Shown: positions 23,466 to 33,152, counted from the stretch's first letter. The stretch is 64,000 nt of DNA from Salmonella bongori NCTC 12419 (GCF_000252995.1 NC_015761.1:868001-932000); one strand, 5' to 3'. The notes: generated from the sequence alone by a model not told the origin. Made by a program: numbers and translations.

Positions 23466-24434
23466 TTATGCGAGCACAAGATCGCCCTGTGGATGGCAAG
23501 AACAGGCCAGCACGTAGCCGTCGGCAATTTCTGCGTCGGTCAGCGTCATGGTGCTATTTACCGTATAGTCTCCGGAAATGATTTTGGTTTTGCAGCAGCC
23601 GCAAACGCCCGCCCGGCAGGCGGCGACAACCGGTACTTTATTACTTTCCAGCGCCTCCAGCAGCGTTGTACCTACCGGTGCGTAGAACGCTTTTGCCGGC
23701 TGCAGCTTGGTGAATTTCAGCCCGCTGGTTGCCGCTTCCGCGACCGGCGTGAAGAATTTCTCATTAAAGAAGCGGGTGACGCCGAGCGCTTTCACCTCTT
23801 TTTCCACCTGCTCCATATACGGCGCCGGGCCACAGGTCATCACCGTGCGACTTGCCAGATCCGGCACGCTTTTCAGCAGTTCGGTGGTCAGTCGGCCCGC
23901 AACAAAACCGTGTGTGGCGTTGTTTTCTGCGACCAGTGTAACCGCGTACTGACGCCACTCATCGGCGAAAATGACGTCAGCGGGCGAACGCACGTTAAAA
24001 ATAACCTGAACATCAGCCTGAGGACGATATTTTGCCAACCAGCGACGCATCGACATAATCGGCGTTACGCCGCAGCCAGCGGCCAGCATCAGGAACTTGT
24101 CATCCGTTTTATCTTCACAGGTGAACTCGCCCATCGCATCAGACAGCCAGAGATAATCGCCGCGTTTGACGTCGCGAGTCAGCCACTGCGACCCTTCACC
24201 GCTTTCAATACGACGAACGGTCAACGTAATGTACTCGCTAACGCCCGGCGTTGAAGAAATGGTATAGGCGCGCAACGTTTCAGCTGAATTGCGTACGCTG
24301 ACCAGTGCATACTGCCCGGCGCGATACGGATAATAATCGTGGCACAGCAACGAAATTGTCCATACATCCGGCGTTTCCTGATGGATGTGGTGCACCTGCA
24401 TCCGCCACGGGCACTGTGTGGTTGGCATCGTCAT
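23466..24434 (-). CDS. hcr: Hcr, NADH oxidoreductase for Hcp
   Basis: 322 residues. The N-terminal ferredoxin-reductase FAD domain contains RAYTISSTPG, and an NAD domain contains AAGCGVTPIMSM. The C-terminal plant-type [2Fe-2S] domain has the cluster cysteines in CRAGVCGCC plus a distal Cys near the end (YVLACSCHP). It moves electrons from NADH to Hcp. It starts 10 bp after the hcp stop, so the two are cotranscribed. Confidence 0.96.
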   Translation of the reverse strand: MTMPTTQCPWRMQVHHIHQETPDVWTISLLCHDYYPYRAGQYALVSVRNSAETLRAYTISSTPGVSEYITLTVRRIESGEGSQWLTRDVKRGDYLWLSDAMGEFTCEDKTDDKFLMLAAGCGVTPIMSMRRWLAKYRPQADVQVIFNVRSPADVIFADEWRQYAVTLVAENNATHGFVAGRLTTELLKSVPDLASRTVMTCGPAPYMEQVEKEVKALGVTRFFNEKFFTPVAEAATSGLKFTKLQPAKAFYAPVGTTLLEALESNKVPVVAACRAGVCGCCKTKIISGDYTVNSTMTLTDAEIADGYVLACSCHPQGDLVLA

Positions 24435-24444
24435 CTTATACTCC

Positions 24445-26097
24445 TTACGCGCTCAGCAGCTGTTTCATGTCTTCTTCAACGGTGGTTACGGAACGCAGAC
24501 CAAATTTCTCGTTGAGGACCGCCAGCAGATCCGGGGTAAAGAAGCCCGGCGCGGTCGGGCCGGTCACGATGTTTTTCACACCCAGCGACAGCAGAGTCAG
24601 CAGAATCACGATCGCTTTCTGTTCGAACCAGGATAGCACCAGCGACAGCGGCAGATCGTTCACCCCACAGCCCAGTTTTTCAGCCAGAGTGACCGCAAGG
24701 ATGATGGCTGAGTAAGCATCGTTACACTGACCAGCATCGACCAGACGCGGCAAACCTTCGATATCGCCGAACTCCAGTTTATTAAAGCGGTATTTACCGC
24801 ACGCCAGGGTCAGGATCAGGCAGTCGTCCGGGACGCTGGTGGCGAAATCGGTAAAGTAGTTACGTTCACCGCGTGCGCCGTCACAGCCGCCGACCAGGAA
24901 GATGTGACGCAGTTTTTCACGGCTAACCAGATCGATCAGCGTATCGGCTGCGCCCAGCAGAGTCTGACGGCCGAAGCCAACGGTAATCAGATGTGGGATT
25001 TCGCTGTACGGGAAGCCTGCCATCTGTTGCGCCTGCGCGATAACCGGACCGAAATCATCGCCTTCCAGGTGACTTACGCCCGGCCAACCAACGATGCTAC
25101 GGGTCCAGATGCGGTCATCGTACGCGCCTACGGTCGGGTCGATAATGCAGTTCGAGGTCATCACAATTGGGCCCGGGAAGCGAGCGAACTCAACCTGCTG
25201 GTTCTGCCAGCCACTACCGTAGTTACCGACCAGATGTTTAAATTTACGCAGTTCCGGATAGCCGTGGGCAGGCAGCATTTCACCGTGGGTATAGACGTTG
25301 ACGCCGGTGCCTTCGGTCTGTTCCAGTAGGTTGTAGAGATCTTTCAGGTCGTGACCGGAGATCAGAATGCATTTGCCCTCGGTCGCTTTTACGTTGACCT
25401 GAGTCGGCGTTGGGTGGCCGTATTTGGTCGTTTCACCGGCGTCCAGAATGCTCATCACTTTGAAGTTCATCTGGCCGATTTCCATTGAACACTCCAGCAG
25501 AGCGTTCATATCGGCAGGCCAGGTACCCAGCCACGCCATGATTTTGTGGTACTGAGCATAAATGTCATTGTCATACTGACCCAGAACGTGCGCGTGTTCC
25601 ATGTAGGCCGCTGCACCTTTCAGACCGTACAGGCAAAGCAGACGCAGGCCGAGAATATTTTCGCCAATTGCTGCTTTGTCTTTGTTCGGGGTAAATTCTG
25701 CAGCCTGGCGCTGCAGTTCACCGAGGTCGTCGCTGACCAGCTGCAGATCAGCCATTGGGTTGTCGCAATGTGCATTGGCATCCACGCTCAGGCACTGGGC
25801 TTTCAGCGTTTCGCGCATGGCGATCGCGTCACGCGCATAGCCAACAATACGCGGGGAGTCAAAGTTAACGTTAGTCAGGGTAGAGAAAAATGCGCGTGGC
25901 GCAAAGTTATCAACGTCGTGGTTGATGATGCCGTATTCACGCGCTTTTACTGCCCATGCAGAGAGCCCCTGTAAGGAGGCAATCAGCAGATCCTGGAGAT
26001 CGGACGTTTCAGCGGTTTTCCCGCACATACCCTGCGCGTAAGAGCAGCCGTTTCCTGCCGGAGTACGGATGGTTTGTTCACATTGCACACAAAACAT
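24445..26097 (-). CDS. hcp: Hcp, hybrid-cluster protein (hydroxylamine / NO reductase)
   Basis: 550 residues from ATG 26097 (MFCVQCEQT); an in-frame upstream ATG is rejected because it adds a hydrophobic, non-family stretch. N-terminal cysteines C3, C6, C18 and C25 bind the [2Fe-2S] cluster of class II Hcp, and the conserved hybrid-cluster Cys/His/Glu residues lie further on (for example GGCDGARGE and LACGKYRFN). It detoxifies NO or hydroxylamine under anaerobic nitrite stress and acts in S-nitrosylation signalling in E. coli. AAAGGTG precedes the start; FNR- and NsrR-like sites lie upstream. Confidence 0.97.
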   Translation of the reverse strand: MFCVQCEQTIRTPAGNGCSYAQGMCGKTAETSDLQDLLIASLQGLSAWAVKAREYGIINHDVDNFAPRAFFSTLTNVNFDSPRIVGYARDAIAMRETLKAQCLSVDANAHCDNPMADLQLVSDDLGELQRQAAEFTPNKDKAAIGENILGLRLLCLYGLKGAAAYMEHAHVLGQYDNDIYAQYHKIMAWLGTWPADMNALLECSMEIGQMNFKVMSILDAGETTKYGHPTPTQVNVKATEGKCILISGHDLKDLYNLLEQTEGTGVNVYTHGEMLPAHGYPELRKFKHLVGNYGSGWQNQQVEFARFPGPIVMTSNCIIDPTVGAYDDRIWTRSIVGWPGVSHLEGDDFGPVIAQAQQMAGFPYSEIPHLITVGFGRQTLLGAADTLIDLVSREKLRHIFLVGGCDGARGERNYFTDFATSVPDDCLILTLACGKYRFNKLEFGDIEGLPRLVDAGQCNDAYSAIILAVTLAEKLGCGVNDLPLSLVLSWFEQKAIVILLTLLSLGVKNIVTGPTAPGFFTPDLLAVLNEKFGLRSVTTVEEDMKQLLSA

Positions 26098-26110
26098 GGT
26101 CACACCTTTA

Positions 26111-26133
26111 AAGTTATATTTAATATACATGTT
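26111..26133 (-). promoter_or_regulatory. NsrR-like site upstream of hcp
   Basis: AAGTTATATTTAATATACATGTT is an imperfect dyad resembling the NsrR operator (AAGATGCATTTNAAATACATCTT), placed just upstream of the hcp ribosome-binding site. NsrR repression of hcp is known in E. coli; the match is by eye. Confidence 0.55.
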
Positions 26134-26192
26134 TAAGATTATGCTTGTGCTCAAAGGGATAAAAGGAATTTCTGCCATAATTTGCAGGGAGA

Positions 26193-26206
26193 TTGATTTA
26201 GCGCAA
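26193..26206 (-). promoter_or_regulatory. FNR-like site upstream of hcp
   Basis: TTGATTTAGCGCAA matches the FNR consensus TTGATNNNNATCAA at 8 of 10 defined positions. It lies about 96-109 bp upstream of the hcp start. FNR activation of hcp-hcr under anaerobiosis is established in E. coli. Confidence 0.6.
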
Positions 26207-26239
26207 TTTTGGCGATAGGTGACTACCGCCAGAGAGGTA

Positions 26240-27139
26240 TCAGGCTGAGAAAAACGCCATTAATAGCGGCACCAGCAGGCTCAGAATAAAACCGTGAACA
26301 ATAGCCGCAGGAACAATCTCTACGCCACCGGAACGCTGCAAAACCGGCAGCGTAAAGTCCATCGACGTCGCCCCGCACAGACCTAACGCTGTTGAACGAC
26401 TGCGGCGTACCAGGCCCGGAATAAGCATGATGGCTAATAACTCGCGGGCCAGATCGTTAAAGAATGCTGCACTGCCGATAACCGGCCCAAATGACTCTGT
26501 GAGCAAAATACCGGAAAGCGAGTACCAGCCGAAACCTGACGCCATCGCCAGAGCGGTTTTTAACGGTAAGTCCAGGATAAATGCATTAATCACACCCCCC
26601 AGCAATGAGCTTGCCACCACAACGACCGCGACAATCATTCCCCGGCGGTTAAGCACAATTTGTTTTAAGGTCATGCCGCTATTTCGTAACTGAATTCCCA
26701 CCAGGAATAATAAAAAGATCAGTGTATATTCACTGGCTTCTGTCGCGTGCTGTAAAAAGGAAAGACCGCTCAGACCAATCACAAATCCCACGACGACTAC
26801 GCCGCACAGTTGCAGTGACTCAAGCGCCATTGCGATACGCGAGGGCAGTTTTTCCTGCTGATGGTGGTGGCGCCACGGTAAGGTGCGCTCCAGCCAAAAT
26901 AATGCAGCGACATTGCACAATAAAATGATCGTAATACTGACGGCGGAATAATGAAAAATCGCCACCAGATTACGGGTGAGATTATCCAGAAACGCCAGAC
27001 TGATTCCCATAAAAAAGAGAATGAGATATACGATCCAGCTCAGTAGTCGATTAATGAGTTGTAATGCGGCTTTTTGTCGCAGCACGATGAGATAGCCCAC
27101 AATCAGTGGAACCAGAATGATAAAAAGTCCTGAGAACAT
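26240..27139 (-). CDS. lysO: LysO, L-lysine exporter
   Basis: 299 residues, almost wholly hydrophobic, with about eight membrane helices. MFSGLFIILVPLIVGYLI at the start and GFGWYSLSGILLTESFGP plus FFNDLARELLAIMLIPG later match E. coli LysO (YbjE). It exports lysine and the antimetabolite thialysine. Transcribed alone, upstream of hcp on the same strand but with a 140-bp gap. Confidence 0.93.
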   Translation of the reverse strand: MFSGLFIILVPLIVGYLIVLRQKAALQLINRLLSWIVYLILFFMGISLAFLDNLTRNLVAIFHYSAVSITIILLCNVAALFWLERTLPWRHHHQQEKLPSRIAMALESLQLCGVVVVGFVIGLSGLSFLQHATEASEYTLIFLLFLVGIQLRNSGMTLKQIVLNRRGMIVAVVVVASSLLGGVINAFILDLPLKTALAMASGFGWYSLSGILLTESFGPVIGSAAFFNDLARELLAIMLIPGLVRRSRSTALGLCGATSMDFTLPVLQRSGGVEIVPAAIVHGFILSLLVPLLMAFFSA

Positions 27140-27339
27140 GAACAGCCGGGCCCTTTTTTATTGTTTGAATAACGTCCATGACACTACCGAATTACAGACT
27201 CTCAGTAAAGCGACACCGCTATCCGTACATTTATCAGGCTGTTGCTCCTGGCAAAGAGGGGAATATCACGCCAGGCGGAAGCATTTGCCGTTATACTGCG
27301 GTGAAGGTAATGGAGTGGTGACGCATTTCTGGAGGAAGC

Positions 27340-28998
27340 ATGATTCTCGAACGCGTTGAAATCGTGGGATTTCGTGGTATCAACCGACTGTCGTTGATGC
27401 TGGAACAAAACAACGTGCTGATTGGGGAAAACGCCTGGGGCAAATCCAGCCTGCTGGATGCGCTGACTCTGTTACTGTCGCCAGAACTGGATCTCTATCA
27501 CTTTGTACGTGAGGATTTCTGGTTTCCGCCAGGCGATGTAAAAGGACGCGAACATCACCTGCATATTATTCTTACCTTTCGCGAAACGCAGCCGGGGCGA
27601 CACCGCGTACGTCGTTACCGGGCGCTGGAGGCGTGCTGGTCGCCTTGCCAGGATGAATTCCATCGTATTTTTTATCGGCTTGAGGGCGAATGCGGCGCCG
27701 ATGGTAGCGTGATGACGCTACGCAGTTTTTTAAATAGTGATGGGCAGCCGCTGCCGATTGAAAATATTAATGAGCTGGTGCGGCATCTGGTTCGTCTGAT
27801 GCCTGTGCTGCGTTTGCGCGATGCGCGTTTTATGCGCCGTATTCGCAACGGTACGGTGCCCAGTGTTCCGGATGTTGAAGTCACGGCCCGACAGTTGGAT
27901 TTTCTGGCGCGCGAACTGGCGACCCGGCCACAAAATTTAACCGATGGGCAGATCCGTCAGGGCCTGTCTGCAATGGTGCAACTGCTTGAGCACTATTTTT
28001 CGGAGCAGGGCGCAGGAGAGGCACGTCATCGGCTTATGCGTCGTCGTTCGCAAAACGAACAGCGTAGCTGGCGCTATCTGGATATTATTAATCGGATGAT
28101 CGACAAACCGGGCAGCCGGTCGCACCGGGTGATTCTGTTAGGGCTTTTTTCCACACTGTTACAGGCGAAAGGGACGCTGCGCCTGCATAAAGACGCGCGA
28201 CCATTATTGCTGGTGGAAGATCCGGAAACCCGCTTACATCCTATTATGCTCTCGGTCGCCTGGCAATTGCTCAATCTTTTACCACTACAGCGGATAGCGA
28301 CAACTAACTCAGGCGAACTGCTGTCGCTAACGCCAGTGGAGCATGTTGTACGTCTGGTGCGCGAGTCTTCCCGCGTTGCCGCCTGGCGCCTGGGACCGGG
28401 CGGATTAAGCGCAGAGGATGGAAGACGTATCGCGTTCCATATCCGCTTTAACCGCGCATCATCGTTGTTTGCGCGTTGTTGGCTACTGGTGGAAGGCGAG
28501 ACGGAGACCTGGGTTATTAATGAGCTGGCGCGTCAGTGCGGACATCATTTTGATGCGGAGGGCATTAAAGTTATTGAGTTTGCTCAGTCCGGCCTGAAGC
28601 CGTTGGTAAAGTTTGCCCGCCGTATGGGAATCGAGTGGCATGTCCTGGTCGATGGTGACGAAGCCGGAAAAAAATATGCCGCAACGGTGCGTAGCCTGCT
28701 CAATAACGATCGGGAAGAAGAGCGCGAGCATCTTACCGCACTGCCTGCCCTGGATATGGAACACTTTATGTACCGTCAGGGTTTTGCCGATGTTTTTCAT
28801 CGGGTTGCACAGCTTCCACCCAACGTGCCGATGAATACCCGAAAAATTATCACTAAAGCTATTCATCGCTCATCAAAGCCGGATCTGGCGATTGAGGTCG
28901 CGATGGAAGCCGGGCGGCGGGGGATTGACGCTGTGCCGCCGCTGTTCAGAAAAATGTTTTCGCGTGTAGTGTGGCTGGCGCGGGGCCGGGCAGATTAG
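27340..28998 (+). CDS. ybjD: YbjD, OLD-family ATPase/TOPRIM nuclease
   Basis: 552 residues. The N-terminal ABC-type ATPase has Walker A GENAWGKSS at residues 29-37 and a LLVEDPETRLHP Walker B-like segment near 290. The C-terminal TOPRIM domain has the acidic residues in LLVEGETE (about residue 386) and VDGDEAGKK (about 438). This is the layout of class-1 OLD nucleases related to phage P2 Old. No Gabija UvrD-type helicase partner lies next to it. GGAGG precedes the ATG. Its stop overlaps that of ybjX on the other strand. Confidence 0.9.
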   Translation: MILERVEIVGFRGINRLSLMLEQNNVLIGENAWGKSSLLDALTLLLSPELDLYHFVREDFWFPPGDVKGREHHLHIILTFRETQPGRHRVRRYRALEACWSPCQDEFHRIFYRLEGECGADGSVMTLRSFLNSDGQPLPIENINELVRHLVRLMPVLRLRDARFMRRIRNGTVPSVPDVEVTARQLDFLARELATRPQNLTDGQIRQGLSAMVQLLEHYFSEQGAGEARHRLMRRRSQNEQRSWRYLDIINRMIDKPGSRSHRVILLGLFSTLLQAKGTLRLHKDARPLLLVEDPETRLHPIMLSVAWQLLNLLPLQRIATTNSGELLSLTPVEHVVRLVRESSRVAAWRLGPGGLSAEDGRRIAFHIRFNRASSLFARCWLLVEGETETWVINELARQCGHHFDAEGIKVIEFAQSGLKPLVKFARRMGIEWHVLVDGDEAGKKYAATVRSLLNNDREEEREHLTALPALDMEHFMYRQGFADVFHRVAQLPPNVPMNTRKIITKAIHRSSKPDLAIEVAMEAGRRGIDAVPPLFRKMFSRVVWLARGRAD

Positions 28999-29963
28999 CA
29001 ACTAAATATGGCCGGAACCTGTTCAACAATATTATCGAGTAAAGCATAGCGACGGCGATACTCTGCCCGCTTTTTACTGGCGATCTCCGCTTCGCTTTTT
29101 CGTGCGATCGCCAGCGGTAGCGCGTAGTAATTCCTTTTGATTTTTTCACCGCCTAACGAATCCCAGAATGCGTCGTAGTCAGCATGCATTTGTGTCTTTT
29201 TATCCATGTATCGCCAACTACGGTATACGTGCGCATCGTTACTCACGGCAACAATCTGCTCTGCCTGCAAAACCTGGGCAAACTGACAGAGAGCCTCCAT
29301 TACAATACGTTTTGGGAAAAGACCATAACAGGCTTTAGTAGCCTGTTGGATAACCTCATGAGGGACGTCGTTGGCCGCCCCCTGTAATCCACCAATAAAT
29401 AGTGTGCGTTGTTGATTAAAGCGGCACAAGGTAAAGGTAATCTCTGCCAGAATACGTAACCGGGCGTCGCGTATAACCAGGGTGCTTTCGCCTTCTTTAT
29501 CCAGCGAAACCAGACTAATTAAATCAAGTTGAAACAACTCACCGGTTTTAGTTTCAAATTTAGCAAGATTCAGGCCATACTGACTTAAATAGCTAACTTG
29601 TTGTTCTCGCGACAAAAGCTGGCGTAATGCTTGATAATGAAAACACAGAGCGTCTAAAGCGAAATCACGTTTAATATTCACTGCCATATAAGGACGATGT
29701 AGCCGAATAGGCAAACGCGGCTGACGAGCAAGTAAAGTATTTAACTCCGGCCATTGGGTCAGATTTGTCAATAATTGGCTGGTTGCACGCGGCATGATTA
29801 ATGAACGGATTAGAAACTTGCGGCGAAAACTGGCCTTACGCCAGAATTTCCCTGGCTGTAATTGCCCGCGGGTCAGACGAATAAATAATTGTAAAGGAGA
29901 GAGGTGTTCTGAAGTATACCAGGTATTATCTGTAAGCTGTGTCATGATCGTAATCCGCGACAT
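28995..29963 (-). CDS. ybjX: YbjX, VirK/DUF535 family protein
   Basis: 322 residues from the first in-frame ATG, or 316 from the next (29945, MTQLTDNTWY); neither has a good ribosome-binding site. The family (VirK/YbjX/SomA) is linked to resistance to antimicrobial peptides and virulence in Shigella and Salmonella. Visible landmarks include RPYMAVNIKRDFALDAL and CYGLFPKRIVMEALC; there is no signal peptide. It is divergent from macA across a gap that holds three PhoP-type repeats, consistent with the known PhoP control of this gene in Salmonella. Confidence 0.85.
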   Translation of the reverse strand: MSRITIMTQLTDNTWYTSEHLSPLQLFIRLTRGQLQPGKFWRKASFRRKFLIRSLIMPRATSQLLTNLTQWPELNTLLARQPRLPIRLHRPYMAVNIKRDFALDALCFHYQALRQLLSREQQVSYLSQYGLNLAKFETKTGELFQLDLISLVSLDKEGESTLVIRDARLRILAEITFTLCRFNQQRTLFIGGLQGAANDVPHEVIQQATKACYGLFPKRIVMEALCQFAQVLQAEQIVAVSNDAHVYRSWRYMDKKTQMHADYDAFWDSLGGEKIKRNYYALPLAIARKSEAEIASKKRAEYRRRYALLDNIVEQVPAIFSC

Positions 29964-30040
29964 AAGATTGTCGTGATTGGACCACAGGAAACATTAACCA
30001 ATCGTCAATACAGCCAGCGCTACCTTTATTGCGTCAGGTT

Positions 30041-30068
30041 TGTTTAGATAAGGTTTACTTTCTGGTTA
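30041..30068 (+). promoter_or_regulatory. Three direct PhoP-box repeats between ybjX and macA
   Basis: TGTTTA (30041-30046), GGTTTA (30052-30057) and TGGTTA (30063-30068) are spaced exactly 11 bp apart. The first pair is a full (T/G)GTTTA-N5-(T/G)GTTTA PhoP box. The array ends only 22 bp before the macA ATG, a position that would block macAB, and about 80-100 bp upstream of ybjX, where it could activate. PhoP repression of macAB and activation of ybjX are reported for Salmonella. Confidence 0.72.
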
Positions 30069-30090
30069 AACTTTTGCCGTCAGGATTTCT

Positions 30091-31209
30091 ATGCGTGCTA
30101 AGGGAAAGAAATTTAAAAAACGTTACCTTGTCATTATTTTAATTCTTTTAGTGGGGGGAATGGTGATCTGGCGGAAGCTAAATGCGCCGCTGCCACAGTA
30201 TCAGACGTTAATCGTGAGGCCCGGCGATCTCGAACAAAGTGTACTGGCGACCGGGAAACTGGATGCGTTGCGCAAAGTGGATGTCGGTGCGCAGGTTAGC
30301 GGCCAGTTAAAAACGCTGCTGGTCTCGATTGGCGATAACGTCAAAAAAGATCAGTTGCTCGGCGTGATTGATCCTGAACAGGCGGAGAACCAGATAAAAG
30401 AGGTTGAAGCCACCCTGATGGAGTTAAACGCGGAACGCCAGCAAGCCGTCGCCGAGTTGAAGCTGGCACGGGTGACGCTGACGCGCCAGCAACAGTTGGC
30501 TAAGACGCAGGTGGTGTCGCAACAAGATCTGGATACTGCCGTGACGGAGATGGCGGTTAAACAGGCGCGTATTGGTGCCATTGATGCACAGATTAAACGT
30601 AATCAGGCTTCGTTGAATACCGCAAAAACCAATCTGGAATATACTCGCATCGTTGCGCCTATGGCGGGAGAAGTCACGCAAGTTACCACTCTGCAAGGGC
30701 AAACGGTGATTGCGGCTCAGCAGGCGCCCAATATTCTGACATTGGCAGATATGAGTACCATGCTGGTAAAAGCGCAGGTCTCGGAAGCCGATGTCATTCA
30801 TCTTCGGCCAGGTCAGAAAGCCTGGTTCACTATTCCCGGCGATCCGCAGACGCGCTATGAAGGTGCCTTAAAAGATATTCTGCCGACGCCGGAAAAGGTC
30901 AATGATGCTATTTTTTATTACGCCCGGTTTGAAGTGCCTAATCCTAAAAGAATTTTACGTCTTGATATGACTGCGCAGGTCTATATCCAACTCATGGATG
31001 TAAAGAATGTGCTGATTATTCCCCTCGCCGCGCTCGGCGAACCCGTCGGCGACAACCGTTATAAAGTGGCGCTGTTGCGTAACGGCGAAAAACGTGAGCG
31101 CGAAGTGGTGATTGGCGAGCGTAACGATACCGACGTGGAAGTGGTTAAAGGTCTGGAAGCGGGCGATGAGGTGATCATCGGTGAGGGCAGGCCGGGAGCG
31201 ACGCCATGA
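30091..31209 (+). CDS. macA: MacA, periplasmic adaptor of the MacAB-TolC exporter
   Basis: 372 residues. A single N-terminal membrane helix (residues about 9-27) anchors it. The lipoyl half-motifs, a long alpha-helical hairpin (about residues 95-170, rich in Glu/Gln/Ala heptads) and the beta-barrel/membrane-proximal domains follow the membrane-fusion-protein plan. It links MacB to TolC for macrolide, enterobactin-derivative and peptide export. AGGA precedes the ATG. It overlaps macB by 4 bp. Confidence 0.96.
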   Translation: MRAKGKKFKKRYLVIILILLVGGMVIWRKLNAPLPQYQTLIVRPGDLEQSVLATGKLDALRKVDVGAQVSGQLKTLLVSIGDNVKKDQLLGVIDPEQAENQIKEVEATLMELNAERQQAVAELKLARVTLTRQQQLAKTQVVSQQDLDTAVTEMAVKQARIGAIDAQIKRNQASLNTAKTNLEYTRIVAPMAGEVTQVTTLQGQTVIAAQQAPNILTLADMSTMLVKAQVSEADVIHLRPGQKAWFTIPGDPQTRYEGALKDILPTPEKVNDAIFYYARFEVPNPKRILRLDMTAQVYIQLMDVKNVLIIPLAALGEPVGDNRYKVALLRNGEKREREVVIGERNDTDVEVVKGLEAGDEVIIGEGRPGATP

Positions 31210-33152
31210 CGGCCTTGCTTGAACTGTGCAACATTAGCCGTAGTTACCCGTCCGGAGAGGCGCAGGTGGAAGTGTTGAAAGACATCTCCCTGCAAATCCG
31301 CGCCGGAGAGATGGTGGCGATTGTTGGTGTTTCCGGTTCCGGAAAGTCAACGCTAATGAATATCCTCGGGTGTCTGGATAAACCGACCAGCGGCACGTAT
31401 CGGGTGGCGGGACGGGACGTCTCGATGCTGGACCCGGACGCACTGGCGCAACTACGGCGCGAACATTTTGGCTTTATATTTCAGCGCTACCATCTGTTGT
31501 CGCATTTAACGGCGGAGCAAAACGTTGAGGTGCCTGCCGTTTATGCCGGTATTGATCGCAAAAAACGCCTGGCGCGCGCCAGGGAGTTGCTTCAGCGGCT
31601 GGGGCTAAGCGATCGCGTCGATTACTCGCCTTCGCAGCTTTCAGGCGGTCAACAGCAGCGCGTCAGTATTGCTCGCGCGCTGATGAATGGCGGACAGGTC
31701 ATTCTGGCGGATGAGCCGACCGGTGCGCTGGATAGTCATTCCGGCGAAGAGGTCATGACGATTTTGCATCAGCTGCGCGATCGCGGCCATACGGTGATCA
31801 TTGTTACGCACGATCCGCAGGTTGCCTCTCAGGCGGAGCGCGTCATTGAAATTCACGATGGCAAGATTGTCCGTAACCCGCCCGCGCAGGAAAAGGGCGG
31901 CGGGCAAAGCACTGCTGCTGCCGTTGTGAATGAGGCTTCTGGCTGGCGTCAGTTTGTCAGTAGCTTTCGCGAAGCGTTGGCGATGGCATGGTTAGCCATG
32001 GCCGCTAACAAAATGCGTACCTTGCTTACGATGCTGGGAATTATTATTGGTATAGCGTCGGTGGTGTCGATTGTGGTGGTCGGGGATGCTGCAAAGCATA
32101 TGGTGTTGGCGGATATTCGCGCTATGGGCACTAACACGATTGATATCCACCCCGGTAAAGATTTTGGCGACGATAACCCGCAGTACCGGCAGGTACTGAA
32201 GTATGACGATTTGGCCGCTATTCAGAAACAACCATGGGTCAACTCTGCGACGCCCAGCGTTTCAAAGAGTTTACGTCTTCGCTATGGCAATATTGATATC
32301 GCGGTAAATGCTAATGGCGTTAGTGGCGACTATTTTAATGTTTACGGAATGTCTTTTAGCGAGGGGAATACCTTTAATGTGGTACAGCAACGGGATCGCG
32401 CCCAGGTTGTGGTGCTGGATGCCAACACGCGACGCCAGCTATTTCCAAATAAAGCGAATGTGGTAGGAGAAGTGGTACTGGTAGGGAATATGCCGGTCAT
32501 CGTTATTGGCGTGGCGGAAGAGAAACCGTCCATGTATGGCAATAGCAATCTGTTGCAGATCTGGTTGCCTTACAGCACGATGTCTGATCGTATTATGGGG
32601 CAGTCATGGCTTAACTCGATCACCGTTCGTGTGAAAGATGGCGTTAACAGTGATCAAGCTGAACAGCAGCTTACCCGTTTGCTTACCTTACGGCATGGCA
32701 AAAAAGACTTCTTCACCTGGAATATGGACAGTGTCCTGAAAACCGCTGAAAAAACCACCTATACCCTTCAGCTATTTTTGACGCTGGTGGCCGTCATTTC
32801 GCTGCTTGTCGGCGGGATAGGCGTCATGAATATTATGCTGGTTTCCGTTACTGAGCGAACGCGTGAAATCGGCATCCGCATGGCAGTAGGCGCGCGCGCC
32901 AGCGATGTGCGACAGCAGTTTCTTATTGAAGCTGTGCTGGTCTGTCTGGTTGGCGGGGCGTTGGGGATTGGTCTGTCGATGCTAATCGCGTTTATGCTAC
33001 AGCTTTTTCTACCCGGCTGGGAGATTGGCTTTTCACTGACTGCGCTCTTGAGTGCGTTTTTATGTTCGACCTTTACCGGCATTTTGTTTGGCTGGTTGCC
33101 GGCAAGAAACGCGGCGCGTCTGGATCCGGTGGACGCGCTGGCCAGGGAATAA
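31206..33152 (+). CDS. macB: MacB, ABC-type macrolide/peptide exporter
   Basis: 648 residues. N-terminal ATPase: Walker A GVSGSGKST, signature LSGGQQQRVSIARAL, Walker B VILADEPTGALD and H-loop VTHD. A membrane helix at about 275-295 is followed by a large periplasmic domain and three C-terminal helices, the MacB/type VII ABC plan (mechanotransmission exporter). It starts within macA (ATGA). The 3' end faces cspD, with a strong bidirectional terminator between them. Confidence 0.97.
   Translation: MTALLELCNISRSYPSGEAQVEVLKDISLQIRAGEMVAIVGVSGSGKSTLMNILGCLDKPTSGTYRVAGRDVSMLDPDALAQLRREHFGFIFQRYHLLSHLTAEQNVEVPAVYAGIDRKKRLARARELLQRLGLSDRVDYSPSQLSGGQQQRVSIARALMNGGQVILADEPTGALDSHSGEEVMTILHQLRDRGHTVIIVTHDPQVASQAERVIEIHDGKIVRNPPAQEKGGGQSTAAAVVNEASGWRQFVSSFREALAMAWLAMAANKMRTLLTMLGIIIGIASVVSIVVVGDAAKHMVLADIRAMGTNTIDIHPGKDFGDDNPQYRQVLKYDDLAAIQKQPWVNSATPSVSKSLRLRYGNIDIAVNANGVSGDYFNVYGMSFSEGNTFNVVQQRDRAQVVVLDANTRRQLFPNKANVVGEVVLVGNMPVIVIGVAEEKPSMYGNSNLLQIWLPYSTMSDRIMGQSWLNSITVRVKDGVNSDQAEQQLTRLLTLRHGKKDFFTWNMDSVLKTAEKTTYTLQLFLTLVAVISLLVGGIGVMNIMLVSVTERTREIGIRMAVGARASDVRQQFLIEAVLVCLVGGALGIGLSMLIAFMLQLFLPGWEIGFSLTALLSAFLCSTFTGILFGWLPARNAARLDPVDALARE

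Noticed and set aside
23277..24254. 325-codon plus-strand frame opposite hcr
   Set aside because: Runs across the BIME repeat and antisense to a clear FAD/2Fe-2S reductase; no homology pattern.
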